Shown: positions 1 through 11,225, counted from the first letter of the stretch. The stretch is DNA of 64,000 nucleotides from Ashinkailepas kermadecensis (GCA_034440615.1 JAOTOM010002294.1:33438-97437), one strand, 5' to 3'. Numbers and translations: made by a program. Notes: generated from the sequence alone by a model not told the origin.

Positions 1-1229
1 CTGGAAAGTATGTCGCATAAACACGCATTGGAATAATTGTAAATGATGTATGCATTTTGAGGTTAAAAAGTAACAGAAGATTAACCAAAGTGAATGACCT
101 TACTCTATAAAAGATCAGGAATGAAACAGTGGCAGACAGTGGCTGAGATCACATAAAACCATTAAATAGCAATCACCTGGGAGCATCTGCATCAAACGAG
201 GTAAGTCGGCAATGTCTGCTAAAAAGCAAGATGTTCCTCCAGAAATGATGTCATAGCTGGGTGAGCTGGCCATATTGCCAAATGATCCGCCGAGGATGTA
301 TCTTTATGTCACTTTTGTCACTTTATGAAGTTAGTTGGGGGCGGGCGGCCGTGCTTTTGATTGCTGTGTCAGACAGCAGCCCGACATGGCGCACTGTTTC
401 CCAGCGGTTACGAGAAAACCGCTTCGGGTTGGCATCCACCCCTCCCTCCTAAGTGACAAAGTTAAGATGCTTCGGAATGACGGAGCATTGCTCTTTGGCA
501 ATGACGATGTTTTTAATCGGGCTTGAATTGTGGAGGTGAAGTTGTGTGGAAGCTACTTTGGAATACCACGCTACAACTGCAGTGGTAAAATGTCAGCACT
601 GTATCACAATCAGCATGGGTCGCGGATACATTATCCCTCCCCTCTACCTTCCCCACTCCTCTCGCGCCGTTCCTGCTGATGGTTCTCTGTCTAAGTTATC
701 TTACAATAGATAGTGACATTTTGTCTTTGACAAAATGCAGATCGCATCGTTTAGGGGGGTAAATCGTGTCCTTCGCAATTTCTTTGCATTCGGTTTCGAA
801 TTCTGTGGAAGCCCGTGGTGTTGAACACGTGGTCATAAAGAAGCGCGCCATTGATACGAAGAACTTTCAGCAACTGAAGTGGCTGCTTAATTTCCGAAGC
901 TCCTCCGGAATGCTAGTCGGATGGCAATGTTTTGTGGGGAGTTTCCAGTTTCCAGTCCAAGACCACCCTGCGGCGCAGAATTCGGCTGCTGACGCTCTCA
1001 GCTAGCGGATTGATTCGGGCGACGCTGCATGCCAGACAGACCACAGCTAAAGCTGCAATCCGGTGACTGCAGGAGACTAGACCCTGAGCTAGCTTCAGTC
1101 TGCGCAGGCCAGTGACCCCGTTATTGCGGAGGTGTGCCGTTTGTTGGGGGAGAGGGTACATCCACCGCGCAGCACCGCGCAGCACCGCGTCACCAGACAC
1201 CAGAGTTGCGGCCCTGGCTGCGACATTGG
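1..1229. other. No recognised gene
   Basis: I see only short open frames with ordinary composition and no recognisable motifs or repeats. The 3' part lies next to a Ty3/gypsy integrase remnant and may hold eroded upstream pol sequence, but I could not recognise reverse transcriptase or RNase H motifs in it. Confidence 0.5.
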
Positions 1230-1515
1230 TCGCGCCTCGGGCTGATTAAGGGCACTCTATTCAGAGTATACAAGCGGCTCGGCCTCGCGACTGAAGAGCT
1301 GCAGCTCGCGATGTCTCCGAGTCTGCGGGCTGGACTGCTCAGTTCACTGCACGTGCACAGTGAACCTTGTGGCGGCCATTTCGGGTCGGTGAAATGAGTG
1401 GGCCTTATCCGATGCAGATATTTCCGGCCGACGGTGGCCGCAGACGTAGATGCTGCTCGTAAACAATGCGAGAGGCACGACGGTCTCAATAGTCCGGCAC
1501 CGGCTCCGTGAGAGC
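1230..1515 (+). mobile_element. Ty3/gypsy integrase N-terminal fragment (degenerate)
   Basis: The plus strand reads like the start of a Ty3/gypsy integrase: a variable linker, then LLSSLHVHSEPCGGHFGSVK, then, after a stop and frame change near 1396, RYFRPTVAADVDAARKQCER. This matches the family layout of a zinc-binding module (two His, then Cys-x2-Cys) with the usual GHFG and R-Y-F-x-P blocks. The last Cys appears to be replaced (QCERHD). The frame change and the following stop show it is dead. The related integrase core remnant at 2950-3262 has the same orientation, so both probably come from one element split by later sequence. Confidence 0.6.
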
Positions 1516-2949
1516 ATCGTTGCATCGGATGGGGGTATGCTTCGGAGCCATGGGAAGTAACGGGTGATCAGTTGATTTTTTAAAACAAAATTCAAATGCT
1601 TTTGGAATTAGTGTATTGGGAGAAATTACAACACAACTTGGCATAGTCATATAAATTCATGTTAGCTTTAGCATGCACAACAGTGTATGGTACTGTTCAC
1701 ACCCATCCCGGCTGCAGTGCTCACATGCTGACTCAAACCACTCATGAGTCGTACCGCCACTTGGTTACCAATTCACTTTATAAGGAGACCGATTTGACAC
1801 TTCAACTGCAGGTTGGATATTGCCTGCTATGCAACTTTGTACTCTTGCTGGATTAAGCCCCAAAAGTCTTCAATTGGGCGCAGTTGGGAAGCATTATGAG
1901 GGCTTCATCTCTGGATACGGAGTCGAACTCATGTTCCTCCAGCAGCTCCAGGATATTTCCAGCGCAGTGGGCCGCTGCCAGATCCGGCTCTCGTCCCCAT
2001 TTGGATAAGAGGCTTGAATGTAGGGAAACAATACATTTTCTCTGGAAACACGCTCTTCTCGGTATGTGTCGTTGCAAATATTGGTCCGATTTGAGAGGAT
2101 TGCCATATGTGACACCACCTTGGGGGAGATCTCCAGCCACGCCAACAGTATTATCGGAAACGAGCCGTGGGGCGATAGTAAGTGTTATATGGTGCGTCTC
2201 CCCCAGGACCAGTATAATAGCCCGCGTTGCAAGGAACTTCGAATCACATATACGTGAAAGCAACTTCCATCATCCATGACAATATCCACTAGCCTTCAAT
2301 GGTCCTCTGGCCAACTTCCGAACCCGTCCGAAGTGCACTTACCTCCGGCATATGAAGAAACGGCGAGCTGGTAACCGCTGGGAAGCGCCTACCTTGTGCC
2401 CGTCGGCCCGGATCGACTAACGTTTCAGCCGGTCTTTCTAAATTACGTTTGTTAAACGAGGGATGCTCTTTTTCGCCATGCTCTGTGATCCCCCTGAGCA
2501 CAATATTCCTGATGTTGATGGTTGATCTACGAATGCCAACAACGGCATCTCACGAACTTCGATGAAGTTGTGTTGTTTTCTCTCCTTCTAAATTCCGCCA
2601 CCAAAGCTCACACAACCTGTGTGTTGTGCATCGCTTTGGCTGGCCATGACGAGTGGAAGTTGTTTGCTTATTTGGACCTGGGGCGGCGCTTCGACCTGCC
2701 TCGGATCATTCGCGCCAAGGCGACTGGATAATGAGATTCCCAACCCCAAGGCCTATCGAAACGAGGCCAAATCCATTGTTTGCTAACGCACTTGAAATAT
2801 TTCAGCGCGCCCTTCCCGAAGGCACCATGCCAGAATATGCATTTTTGTGGAAACTACGCAATGCGAATTTGTGTGCAAACATCAACTGGTCAGTGATCAA
2901 GCGCAGTTCCGATCCGATCAACTGATCAGTGATTACCAGTATTTCCGAT
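1516..2949. other. Unassigned DNA between two integrase fragments
   Basis: No convincing coding sequence. The spacing between the two gypsy integrase pieces is about 1.4 kb larger than the family layout needs, so this stretch is probably a later insertion or scrambled element sequence. A short run near 2884-2970 repeats the string gatc/tgatca several times. Confidence 0.35.
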
Positions 2950-3262
2950 CTGATCAGTTATCACCCGTAGTTCTGATCGATTTCATGACGGATTTGCCCC
3001 TTACTAGACAGAACAGCCTGTACCTTCTAGTCTGTTAGGACTGGTTCACGAGGTGGGTGGAGGTCTTCCATTTACCTGACGTACAGGCGTCAGGTAAATG
3101 GCTACAGTCCTGATGCATGGAAGTCTTCCATTTACCTGACATGCAGGCGAGCACAGTGGCTACAGTCCTGATGCGTGAGTTATTTGCACGCTTTGGCTGT
3201 CCGGAAAAGCTCCATTCGGACTTCCAAAATAAGATTTTCTTTAATATTACCTGAAATAACAC
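2950..3262 (+). mobile_element. Ty3/gypsy integrase core fragment (degenerate)
   Basis: One plus-strand frame reads LIDFMTDLPLTRQNSLYLLV, one in-frame TAG, then DWFTRWVEVFHLPD. After an internal duplication it continues VEVFHLPDMQASTVATVLM and RELFARFGCPEKLHSD. These match the Ty3/gypsy integrase core: the first catalytic Asp in a v-D-F-M context, the D-x-F-T-x-W-V-E block, and R-F-G-x-P-x-x-L-H-S-D carrying the second catalytic Asp. The final Glu region is missing because the similarity stops near 3250. The stop codon, duplication and truncation mark it as a fossil. Confidence 0.7.
3068..3101. repeat. 13-bp perfect inverted repeat (hairpin) inside the integrase fragment
   Basis: CCATTTACCTGAC at 3068-3080 is followed, after 8 bases, by its exact reverse complement at 3089-3101. 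A second direct copy of the left arm lies near 3128-3140. The hairpin sits in the duplicated block of the integrase fragment. Confidence 0.8.
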
Positions 3263-3685
3263 GATGCCTGGAAAATTAATTCAATTATTTAACTTGATTA
3301 ATGAAAACGTTGGAAGTACCGACCCATTTCCGAAACAAAATTGGTTCACATCACTACGGAAGCCATTGTATTATGACAAAATACTAATCGGATAAAAAGT
3401 GCAACCAGATGTAGAGCTCTTTTTGTTGAAAGCAAGTTGCTGTATGCGTAAAACACGTCACGTGTGCATATATCCTGTTGCTGACTACATTTTTCATTGA
3501 AAGTAAATCCTGCAGAAAAAACCGCTGCGTCTAGGCCGCCAGTCTTCACACATGGAAGATCATTTTTCTACGCTATCGGATGACTCAGTGCATAGTGTCG
3601 TTAAGCACGACGCAGACCAAGACGGAGCAGGCCTCGTCGTCGAGTAGTGAGAAGTTCTGTCGAAAACGTCATTGTAAATTAGGTC
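3263..3685. other. No recognised feature
   Basis: AT-rich sequence with only short open frames; no repeats or motifs recognised. Confidence 0.5.
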
Positions 3686-3975
3686 TCTGTGAGAAAGTAG
3701 GGCCAGCAGTGTTGTTTATATACTTTTGAGGGAGCAAGTGCCCCCTCGACGTTGGCTTTGCCCCTCCCCATAATAATTTCAACTTTTAACATGGACCCTA
3801 TGGAGTGTGACCCCCTCTCCCACAATCCATTTGGGCTCCGCCCATTGCCTTCATGCAATGTGCCCGGTGGTGGGGCCCCATGAAACATTTCATAACCAAC
3901 ACAAGCGCTCTCTTTAAAGGCAAACATGCGGGGATCTATTTTATACTGGGATCCACCCAGGTGGCAGGACGCCAC
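3686..3975 (-). repeat. Dispersed repeat family R1, minus copy
   Basis: Read on the minus strand, this copy carries a GGATCC context, the string TGCATGAAGGCAATGGGC, CATAGGGTCCATGTT, then a segment ending in a cluster of C residues (TTGCCCCCTC on the other strand near 3740). The same ordered blocks occur near 5541-5620, 10056-10140, 38105-38270 and 51425-51520. It has no coding capacity and looks like an old interspersed non-autonomous element. Confidence 0.6.
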
Positions 3976-4505
3976 ACTTAGTTAAAGCAGGAGCATAAAG
4001 CAGTCGAGAGCCTAAGCTAGACCATCGAACGTCTCAATGCTAGAAGCGTCTTTGTCCGACCCAGAGAACTTTCGTTCGGACCGAATTGGCGTCATGCACA
4101 AGTGATATCGGAAATGTGACCTTTAAAGTATTTCAAGCTACGTGGACATAATACCGGCGACTTGCATTATAAAAAGGAAGCCGTCACGTTTCTTGTGCTG
4201 GCTTTCGGTTCCCTATTGCTTCGAATATTCCATCGTCGAGAAAGGAAACATTCGTTATTCCCCACGAAGTGTAACGCGCCCCAGTGGTGTTTATAGTTGA
4301 TAAGCCTGTCACCCAAGCATTCTGCCCGGGGAAACGATTGGGGCATTTTGCGTCCGATGTACATTGTTCCCACGTGCCCATTGCGAAATTGAAATATATT
4401 AAAGTGATATATTCGCCTCCCAACCGTGGCGGCACCAGCGCAACTTGCTCAAAGACTTTAATCCGTGCTTACGAACAAACACTGGGGAAAACGTGGTTCC
4501 GTAAA
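3976..4505. other. No recognised feature
   Basis: Unique-looking sequence between an R1 repeat and an (AT)n tract. I see no coding or RNA signal. Confidence 0.5.
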
Positions 4506-4525
4506 ATATATATATATATATATAC

Positions 4526-4584
<59 letters not shown>

Positions 4585-4585
4585 A
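4506..4585. repeat. (AT)n microsatellite
   Basis: About 80 bases of alternating AT with a few interruptions (catat, aaatat). It abuts the dispersed repeat at 4586-4806. Confidence 0.9.
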
Positions 4586-4806
4586 AATCAGCGGACACAA
4601 AGCATAGAAACGTGAAATAATGTTCCTCTAACTCAGGGCTGTCGACAAATGCCGGTAAATGGCATTCTAGTTCAGGTCAGACAATGTTCTGTAATTATAT
4701 ATGACCGTATTCGCTATGAAACTATTCACAAACGGGTAGCAACATATCGACAGGAGAAGTGTAAAATATAACTGAGTGAACGTTACCACTAAATTCATAG
4801 TCGCCA
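4586..4806 (-). repeat. Dispersed repeat R2, inverted relative to 14771-14995
   Basis: The segment from GCGGACACAAAGCAT to TTCATAGTCGCCACAC is present as a reverse complement at 14771-14995 with high identity. In both places the end that reads GCGACTATGAATTTAGT abuts a long (CA/TG)n tract. This suggests an interspersed element whose terminus carries or seeds the microsatellite. Confidence 0.75.
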
Positions 4807-4905
4807 CACGCACACACACACACACACACACAGACACACAGACACACACATACACACACACACACACAGACACACAGCCACACAGACACACACACACACA
4901 CACAG

Positions 4906-4934
<29 letters not shown>
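4807..4934. repeat. (CA)n microsatellite with CAGA interruptions
   Basis: About 128 bases of CA dinucleotide interrupted by GACACACA units, attached to the R2 repeat. Confidence 0.9.
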
Positions 4935-4936
<2 letters not shown>

Positions 4937-5671
4937 CTTGCGAGCCGTGAATAGCGAGCCACATGACCGTACGGTCACAATCGAGGACCACCATTTCTAG
5001 GTGTGATGGAACGCTATGACGGAAGCACATCATTGCCACATGGTGCTCGACCGTTACCTAATGTTGTATGGCATGATAAATTAGAAAGTATATGTTTTAT
5101 GACGGGTTGTACTTACGAGGTCCGAGTGACAACAGAGGTCCAGTTGTGTGAACTGGGCAGATTATCGTGTATTTCGAGGACCGAGTGTGTGATATACATG
5201 TAAAACCCAGGCCCATGTTGACCTTTTGTACCTACATTAATTTGGACATCTCCAATGTCTAAGCGGGTATTATTTATCTCAATATGTGATCTACCATCAA
5301 CGCACCATTTTTGTGGTCAAGGATTTCGGTCACGGTGTACCCCACACTTCAATGCTGATTTGTGACGTACCCATGCTGCGTTGTCATGGCACCATCTGGC
5401 TGCTGTTGATCTTCCTCTCGATGAGACCTCTCGGTTGTTAAAAAAGAGCCGGGTTGATTAGTCTAACAGGATTCGCCCCTGGACAAGAGGTAAATAATGT
5501 GGCATTGGCGAGTGGCTCGCCAGGCACGCCAAGAGGTATATTGGAGGGGCCCAATGCATGAAGGCCATGTGTGCTGCCAATTTGGTTGGCGGGGCCCATC
5601 CCATAGTGTCCCATGTTAACTCGCCCAGTCTTCCCGGTCAAATTATCACACCCCGTCTTCGGGTGGAGGCA
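4935..5671. other. Non-coding stretch with an R1 fragment
   Basis: No gene seen. Around 5541-5620 a diverged copy of the R1 dispersed repeat (ATGCATGAAGGCCATGTG, then CATAGTGTCCCATGTTAA) is recognisable on the plus strand. The rest is unassigned. Confidence 0.45.
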
Positions 5672-5774
5672 TTAAAAGACATAAAGACATAAAAGATCAG
5701 TGCAGCTATGAGCCACAAGGGCCCTTCTTGGTTGCACTTTGGACACTGAACCAGTTGCCCGCCAAATCTGTTGA

Positions 5775-6149
5775 TCAACCCTCCCTGGAATACAGAAAAA
5801 CAAACCCCCTATTCTTATAATGATTGTCTATGCCGTTTTTAAAGATGTTCAGTGTGTTGCTACTAACAATGGTTCCTGGCAGCTGGTTCCAGTGTTCTAC
5901 TACCCTGTTGGTGAAGAAAGACTGTCTTAACCTTGTCCTGCTGTGATTAACTTTAATTTTGAATTGATGACCTCCAATTGCATCATTTCTGTTAAATTCA
6001 AACATTTCCCTGAGATATCCCTGTTCCTGACCGTGAACAAATTTAAAAACCTCCATGAGATCTCCTCTCAGCCTTCTATATCTAAGTGAAAACATATTCA
6101 ATTTCTTCAATCTTTCCTCATATGCCAGGTTGCCTATACCATTAACCAT
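5775..6149 (-). pseudogene. CR1-like LINE ORF2, C-terminal region II
   Basis: Final segment of ORF2: GIGNLAYEERLKKLNMFSL, RYRRLRGDLMEVFKF, then F-x-x-N-x-x-x-G-x-x-x-K-I-K-V and FFTNRVVEHWNQLPGTIVSS, ending with NIFKNGIDNHYKN. The R-x-R-L-R-G-D-L and R-V-x-x-x-W-N-x-L-P motifs are family signatures. About 100 bases of 3' untranslated sequence follow before the terminal TTTATGTC repeats. Confidence 0.9.
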
Positions 6150-6522
6150 TTTGTTGCCCTCTTTTGACTCTCTCTAAAAGCCAATAATCTTTCTCATAAC
6201 TAGGGGACCAAGCTTGGACACAGTATTCCAAATGTGGCCTGACATATGCACAGTAAAGCTTCCTGATGACCCCCTCACTTTTGTATGACACATTCCTCTG
6301 TATTTCCCCAAGCATTCTTAGTGCCTTCTTCCTGGCTTCTTTGGTCTGTTCTGATGCCCCCAATTTTGTGTTCAAAATAACACCTGAGTCCTTCTCCTGC
6401 TGAGTCACAGATAGTACTTGGCCACCCATCAAGTATGGAGCCTTCATATGCTGCCTACCTACATGCATGACTTTGCATTTATCAAAATTAAACTTCATTT
6501 GCCATTTTTCGGACCACTTCAC
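6142..6522 (-). pseudogene. CR1-like LINE ORF2, RT thumb and C-terminal region I
   Basis: Continues the RT after FADD with KWSEKWQMKFNFDKCKVMHV, EKDSGVILNTKL, RKALRMLGEIQRNV and [20 protein letters not shown]. This is the characteristic CR1 block series (W-x-M-x-F-N-x-x-K-C-K-V-M-H and V-R-P-H-L-E-Y). It ends in a frameshift into the 6149-5775 frame. Confidence 0.9.
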
Positions 6523-6693
6523 AAGCTCGCCTAAGTCTTCTGCAGCAAAACCTGCTCATTGTGCCCTGCTATTGCCCTAAATATCTTCAAATCATCCGCA
6601 AATTTCAAAACCTTACTGCTTAGGCCACATTCAATGCTATTCACGTATATAATGAACAATAGTGGCCCCAGTACCGACCCCTGGGGGACTCCA

Positions 6694-7539
6694 CTAAGAA
6701 CATTTTGCCATGATGACTTTGTACCATTTAGCTCTCTGCTGTCTATCTGAAAGCCACAACTCTATCCATTTTAGGATGCTACGTGCAATACCATGGACCT
6801 GAAGCTGCATCATTAACCGTTTATGAGGTACCTTGTCAAAGGCCTTACTAAAGTCAAGATATGCTACATCAACCTGATTTCCCTGATCAAATTGTTCTGT
6901 AGCAAAATTAAAAAAGTCCAAGAGATTTGTGAGACACGATCGCCCTTTTCTAAACCCATGTTGAGTATCTTGAATCAATCTGTTTCCTTCCAGAAAACTA
7001 ACTATTCTATCCTTGATAATTGATTCGAGTACCTTGCAGACTAGGGATGTGAGGCTTACTGGCCCATAGTTTTCAACTTTCCATCTTTCTCCTTTCTTGA
7101 AAATAGGAACTACATTTGCCCTTTTCCAATCTGTTGGAATTTCATTTTGTGAAACTGATCTACAAAATATTATACTAAGTGGAATTGCCAGTTCCTTTTC
7201 AGCTTCCCGCAATACCCTAGCATGAATTCCATCAGGTCCTGCTGCCTTGTTTGGCTTTATTTTTCTGATATAATTGAAAACAACATCACTATCAATGAAA
7301 TCAACATCGTGTATCTGATCACCTGTCACTGAACTGTGGTTCACGGTTGGCAGATTAGTCGCATCCTCCACTGTAAACACTGATTTAAACTGCTTGCTCA
7401 GCTCCTCAACCATCTCACCATCCTCACTCAATATAGTCCCATTTACTTCCAGTGGACCAATTGTGCTTGAAACTTTACTTAGCTTGTAGAAACTAAAGAA
7501 CTTTTTACTGTCCCCATTACAGTTCCTAGCCAAATCCAA
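6694..7539 (-). pseudogene. CR1-like LINE ORF2, reverse transcriptase N-terminal part
   Basis: Same frame as the endonuclease, directly after its TAA. RT blocks visible: [45 protein letters not shown] (usual Y-R-P-V-S with R lost), [16 protein letters not shown] and [17 protein letters not shown], which carries the first catalytic Asp. After WLSDRQQRA the frame shifts. The next block, [14 protein letters not shown], and the catalytic FADDLK lie in a different frame near 6700-6590. These are the core palm and finger motifs of a CR1-clade RT. Confidence 0.9.
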
Positions 7540-8805
7540 TTATTTTGCTCGCTTTGCTGCTCTGGTTTTCTGCTTCACAGCATCTCTAGCTTTTTGATAT
7601 GACCTTAGATTTACGATATTGGAAGCTTCCTTAAATACTCTAAATGCATCTTTCTTAGCCTTAATTGCTTTCATCAAATCTGGTGTAAGCCATGCTGGCT
7701 TTCCTACCCTTCTTTTGCGCCTTTGCTTTTGGGGGACATGTCTAATCTGAATTTCCCTCAAGTAAGATTTGAACTTTTCCCACATTTCACAGGCATTTAA
7801 ATCAAAGAATTCTTCTTCCCATTTTATGGCACTTAAAGCCTCTCTCGTGCAGTCAAAGTCTGCCCTGTTAAAATTTGGAATCTTTGCCCGATTATCCTTG
7901 ATTGTCCCTGCTACTTGTGCCTTGAATCTCACTATGTTATGGTCACTTCTTCCCAGAGTTTCTCCTACAGTCAAGTCTTGGACTAAATCACTTAAATCTG
8001 AGAAGACAAGGTCCAAGAATGAGCCCTGCCTGGTTGGTTCCGTTACAAACTGGTGTAAGAACAAGTCCTCTTCAAGGCATTGCCTAAACAGTTTACATGA
8101 TGGGGAGCCAACACCAACATTTTCATATCCTTTTAGATTAAAGTCACCAAGAATAAGGCATTTCCTCTGAAAGTTTCTACTGATTTCCTCACAAATCACC
8201 TTATCGAGCTCCACTTGCTGAGAATGTGGCAAGGTTCCTGATCGATACAAAGCTCCTATCCTCAGTTTATTGCTGTTGCCTTTTCCCACAGCAACATCAA
8301 GCCAAATGGACTCCACAGACACATTTTTTACCCCATCTGCTACTTTTTGAGAACTGTATAAGCTATTCACATAGAGCATTACACCACCCCCTTTCACTGC
8401 TGGACCCCTATTGCATGAAAACATATTGTATCCCTGGATCTCATAGTCCTGCAAGTTATCCCCAAAATATCCCTCACTGACCCATGCCTCAGTAATGCAA
8501 ACAAAATCTGGTTCCTCCTCAGCAACATAACACTTGAACTCATCAAATTTGGATCGAATGCTCTGAGCATTAAGCATCATACACTTAACAAAAGTTCCAT
8601 AACCCTCTTTGGTTTTTTCATGTTGAGTAGCTCCATCATCTCTGGATGAGCTACCACTCTGCCCCCTTGATCTACTGCTATCCCTAGTTGCTGACTGTGA
8701 GGTTCTATTGCCTATGCTGTCACTATTGGCATATCCCTGAGATGGCAATGCCACTTCTTCCCTCCCCTCATTATAAGCCCCCCTATGAAATGTAGGTGTA
8801 GACAC
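7540..8805 (-). pseudogene. CR1-like LINE ORF2, endonuclease part
   Basis: A frame of 421 codons. After a Ser/Arg-rich N-terminal 90 residues comes an exonuclease-endonuclease-phosphatase domain: MLNAQSIRSK (Asn-containing first block), CITEAWVSE with the metal-binding Glu, GGGVMLYV, ILGDFN (catalytic Asp/Asn), FLDLVFSD and the terminal GRSDHNIV with the SDH catalytic motif. The basic linker (RRKRRVGKPAWLTPDL) to the RT follows. The frame ends at a TAA (RAK-stop) and continues in the same frame into the RT, so a single nonsense mutation separates the two domains. Confidence 0.9.
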
Positions 8806-10055
8806 CCGCCCTAATTTCGTCTATTGTGTGTCAGGACATGTGGCGCATCTCCTCCATTCCAAGGGGTTCAAAAATACGCTACGATCTGAAAAGAGGGAAT
8901 TAACTACCCGTAAGGAAAGATGAATGACCTTAATCGACATTTCTTGTTTGCCCAACTCGCATTCATATCTATTACTTATTTTTTTCCGCTGGTGAGGTAG
9001 TGGTTCCGTAAGTGAGTTAGTGGTTCGAACACACAGAAAATTAGCTCCGACAATTTAAAGGCTCAGAACCGTTCAACAGGATTTAAGAAGTGGTGAAGCC
9101 AATCCTATGGGCCTGGAATCCCTTTCCTGCATTTTGTTGGGGGACACTCAAACACCCACGAGGAGAGTTGATAAAAGGGTTCGCTTTCGAGCGAGGTTCA
9201 CACGAGGTTCGAAGTATCGAACAAGGACAAGTACCCTCCGAAAAAAAAACACGCGAAACTACACCACTGCTCCGGAGTGGACGAAGCCAAACAACGACGG
9301 ATCATATAGGTCAGCCAGGCAAGCAGACCGGGCAGGTTGGACAGGCAGGTGAGACCGGAACGCCGGGACGAACCACGCAGGCTGAACATGCTGGGCATTG
9401 GCAAAACAGGTGGGCCTTGACTAGACTAACCAGACCCAGGCCACACTCGCCAGACTGGCCGGACCAGAGACGCTAGGGAGGCGGAAAATATCGCGACTTA
9501 ACTGGATCATGGTCAAGCAGGACGTCCAGACAGATAAGCGGGCAAGCTTTCCAAGATTGACCGTGCCTTGAATCAGGGCCTCCTCTAACATGTTAACTTG
9601 GTGGGATTCGTCCCACCTAGTGCCGTGAAATCCCACCTAGTGGAACGAAAAATCACACCTAGTCAGTGGGGGATTCGGTGGAGAGAAAAAAAGAGGAAAA
9701 AAGATAATTGTATTATAGTTCTATTAACGGAAGTGATTGTTTTCCATGGAACGGTGCATTGTTTTCAAGAAGAAAAAATGGTAATAAGTTGGCAGCACTT
9801 ATAGTGAGGTCAAAGCGATAAGGAAGGTAAAATGTGAAATGTTTCTGTGAAGTATGCATGCTACAAAGCGAGAAATTGGGACTATTAACGATGGTATCAC
9901 AAAAAAACATGATCTTCTAGATGTGTATGCACAACACCGAGGAGCAGGCCGACGCTAGCAAGGCCGCATGACACGAGTGACGAGTGACAATCGGTAGGCC
10001 GAAATGGCAATCCACTTGGGCCTCTGCAAATGGGGGGGGGGGGGGGGCGCTCTCT
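8806..10055. other. Non-coding stretch with a short 21-22 bp repeat and a poly-G run
   Basis: No gene recognised. At about 9600-9665 three diverged units share CCCACCTAGTG (about 21-22 bp each). A run of about 18 G lies at 10030-10047, next to the R1 repeat. Open frames at 9090-9476 have repetitive, low-complexity-like composition and no motif. Confidence 0.5.
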
Positions 10056-10145
10056 ATAGGGTCCCTATTAAAAGTTGGAATTATTGGTGGCAAGGCCAAC
10101 ATTGAGGGGCACTTGCCCCCTCGAAAGTATGCAAAACAACGCCCA
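10056..10145 (+). repeat. Dispersed repeat family R1, plus copy
   Basis: Shares the ordered blocks AGGGTCCCTATTAAAAGTTG, ATTATTGGTGGCAAGGCCAA, CATTGAGGGGCACTTGCCCC and CTCGAAAGTATGCAAAACAA with the copy at 38172-38270 and, inverted, with 3700-3790 and 51430-51510. Confidence 0.65.
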
Positions 10146-10635
10146 TGCTTTGAGCAATAACTGGAAGCCAGTTGAACTGGTGGATCTAGGGAGAATCTTG
10201 GCCATGCCCCCAAACCACCTGTTTGACGAGGAGAACGCGGCGCAGTTCGCCAGCGAAGTTTGCGACCAGTGGCTTGCCATCCAGCTCTCTAAGCGAGAAC
10301 ATGAAAACGCAAGTGCAAAGCTGGTGGTGCTGCAGGGAACGGCTACAGGCGTGCTGAAACGGCTACTGTCAGCCTTCATATGCGTTATGCCGCACAGTAT
10401 GGCCATAAAATGAGCAATGTCACACTACAACAGCATCAAGTCAGGGCACTACATGAGTATGGCAAACGACACGGTGAACGACAGACTGACTATCAGCATC
10501 AGCAGTGCGGGAACTGCGTCGTTCGATCCCCGCCCAGTAATGGACAAGCATATAGCCAAGAAGGCGAGGCACGATCGGCTTCCGGACCCTCGAACATGCA
10601 AGAAGAGAGGGTTCTTCCAAAACTTCTACCGTTGA
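10136..10635 (+). pseudogene. Broken ORF of uncertain origin, hAT-like C-terminal flavour
   Basis: Two plus-strand stretches share one frame and are separated by one TGA at 10411. The first contains NWKPVELVDLGRILAMPPNH and FDEENAAQFASEVCDQWLA, with amino-acid composition that looks truly coding. The second contains SMANDTVNDRLTISISSAGT, ASFDPRPVMDKHIAKKARHD and FFQNFYR-stop. The DPRP-V block followed by a basic K-K/R-R stretch and a terminal F-F-x-x-F-Y-R resembles the C-termini of some invertebrate transposase-derived (hAT/zinc-finger type) proteins as I recall them. That link is tentative. It could also be exons of an unrelated gene. Confidence 0.35.
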
Positions 10636-11225
10636 GAGGGAAGGCTGTGTGTTACGTGTGGTCCTGTGGTAACGTGTTCTCCCTGGGGCGCGCGCACCGG
10701 GAAGCCATCATACACGCCGACGCTGCCGCGCATCCTGGACGCGCCGCCCGTGCGCTGCTGGATCGCCGAGCAAATCCGCTAGTGTGAGGCTGTGGTGCAC
10801 CTGCTGAGCATGAGCACCGGGTACGGTGGCGCGGGTGGCATGTCAGCGCCGGCCGGCTGCCCGCACAGCGCGGCCACCGTCGCCTCCCAATGCCTGCGCA
10901 TGTGCCTGTGCCGTCGTCGTTGATGTCGCCGCACCACAGGCGTTCGTTATCTGCTCCGGTGTTGATTGCACTGCCCCAGCCGTCACCAGCCGTCCGCAGT
11001 CCGGGGCATGTCCAGTGTTTACAGCCCAGCGCCGGTCGCCCAGTCCGGGGCCTGTCCAGTGTTTACAGCCCAGCGCCGGTCGCCCAGTCCGGAGCCTGTG
11101 CAGTGCACTGGAAAGGCCTAGGAGCTGGTGTCTGGGTAGCTATGGAGTTTACATTTATTCGAAATACGAGTAGGTAAGCACTGCAGTGTCTACAGCCCAG
11201 AGCCGGCGCCAGACCTGCGTCTGAT
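10636..11225. other. GC-rich stretch with a 44-bp tandem repeat
   Basis: High-GC DNA with CpG-rich composition, unlike its flanks. It contains the 44-bp repeat at 11002-11110. Several frames stay open because of the GC content. I could not tie any frame to a protein family. Confidence 0.4.
11002..11110. repeat. 44-bp minisatellite, about 2.5 copies
   Basis: Units start at 11002, 11046 and 11090. The first two are nearly identical (CCAGTGTTTACAGCCCAGCG, then CCGGTCGCCCAGTC) and the third is partial. A diverged piece (TCTACAGCCCAGAGCCGGCG) recurs near 11190. Confidence 0.85.

Larger units (their letters stand above)
5672..8805 (-). mobile_element. CR1-like LINE, nearly full ORF2 (copy A)
   Basis: A non-LTR retrotransposon on the minus strand. 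In order it encodes an AP-type endonuclease (8805-7540), a reverse transcriptase (7539 to about 6500) and the CR1-type C-terminal region (to 5775). The 3' end is a short tandem repeat, TTTATGTCTTTATGTC as read on the minus strand (5672-5697), instead of a poly-A tail, which is typical of CR1 elements. No separate ORF1 was recognised upstream, so the copy may be 5' truncated. It carries one nonsense codon and at least two frameshifts, so it is inactive but fairly young. Confidence 0.9.

Noticed and set aside
4667..5039. Cys-Val or Thr-His rich frames
   Set aside because: Produced by the (CA)n microsatellite.
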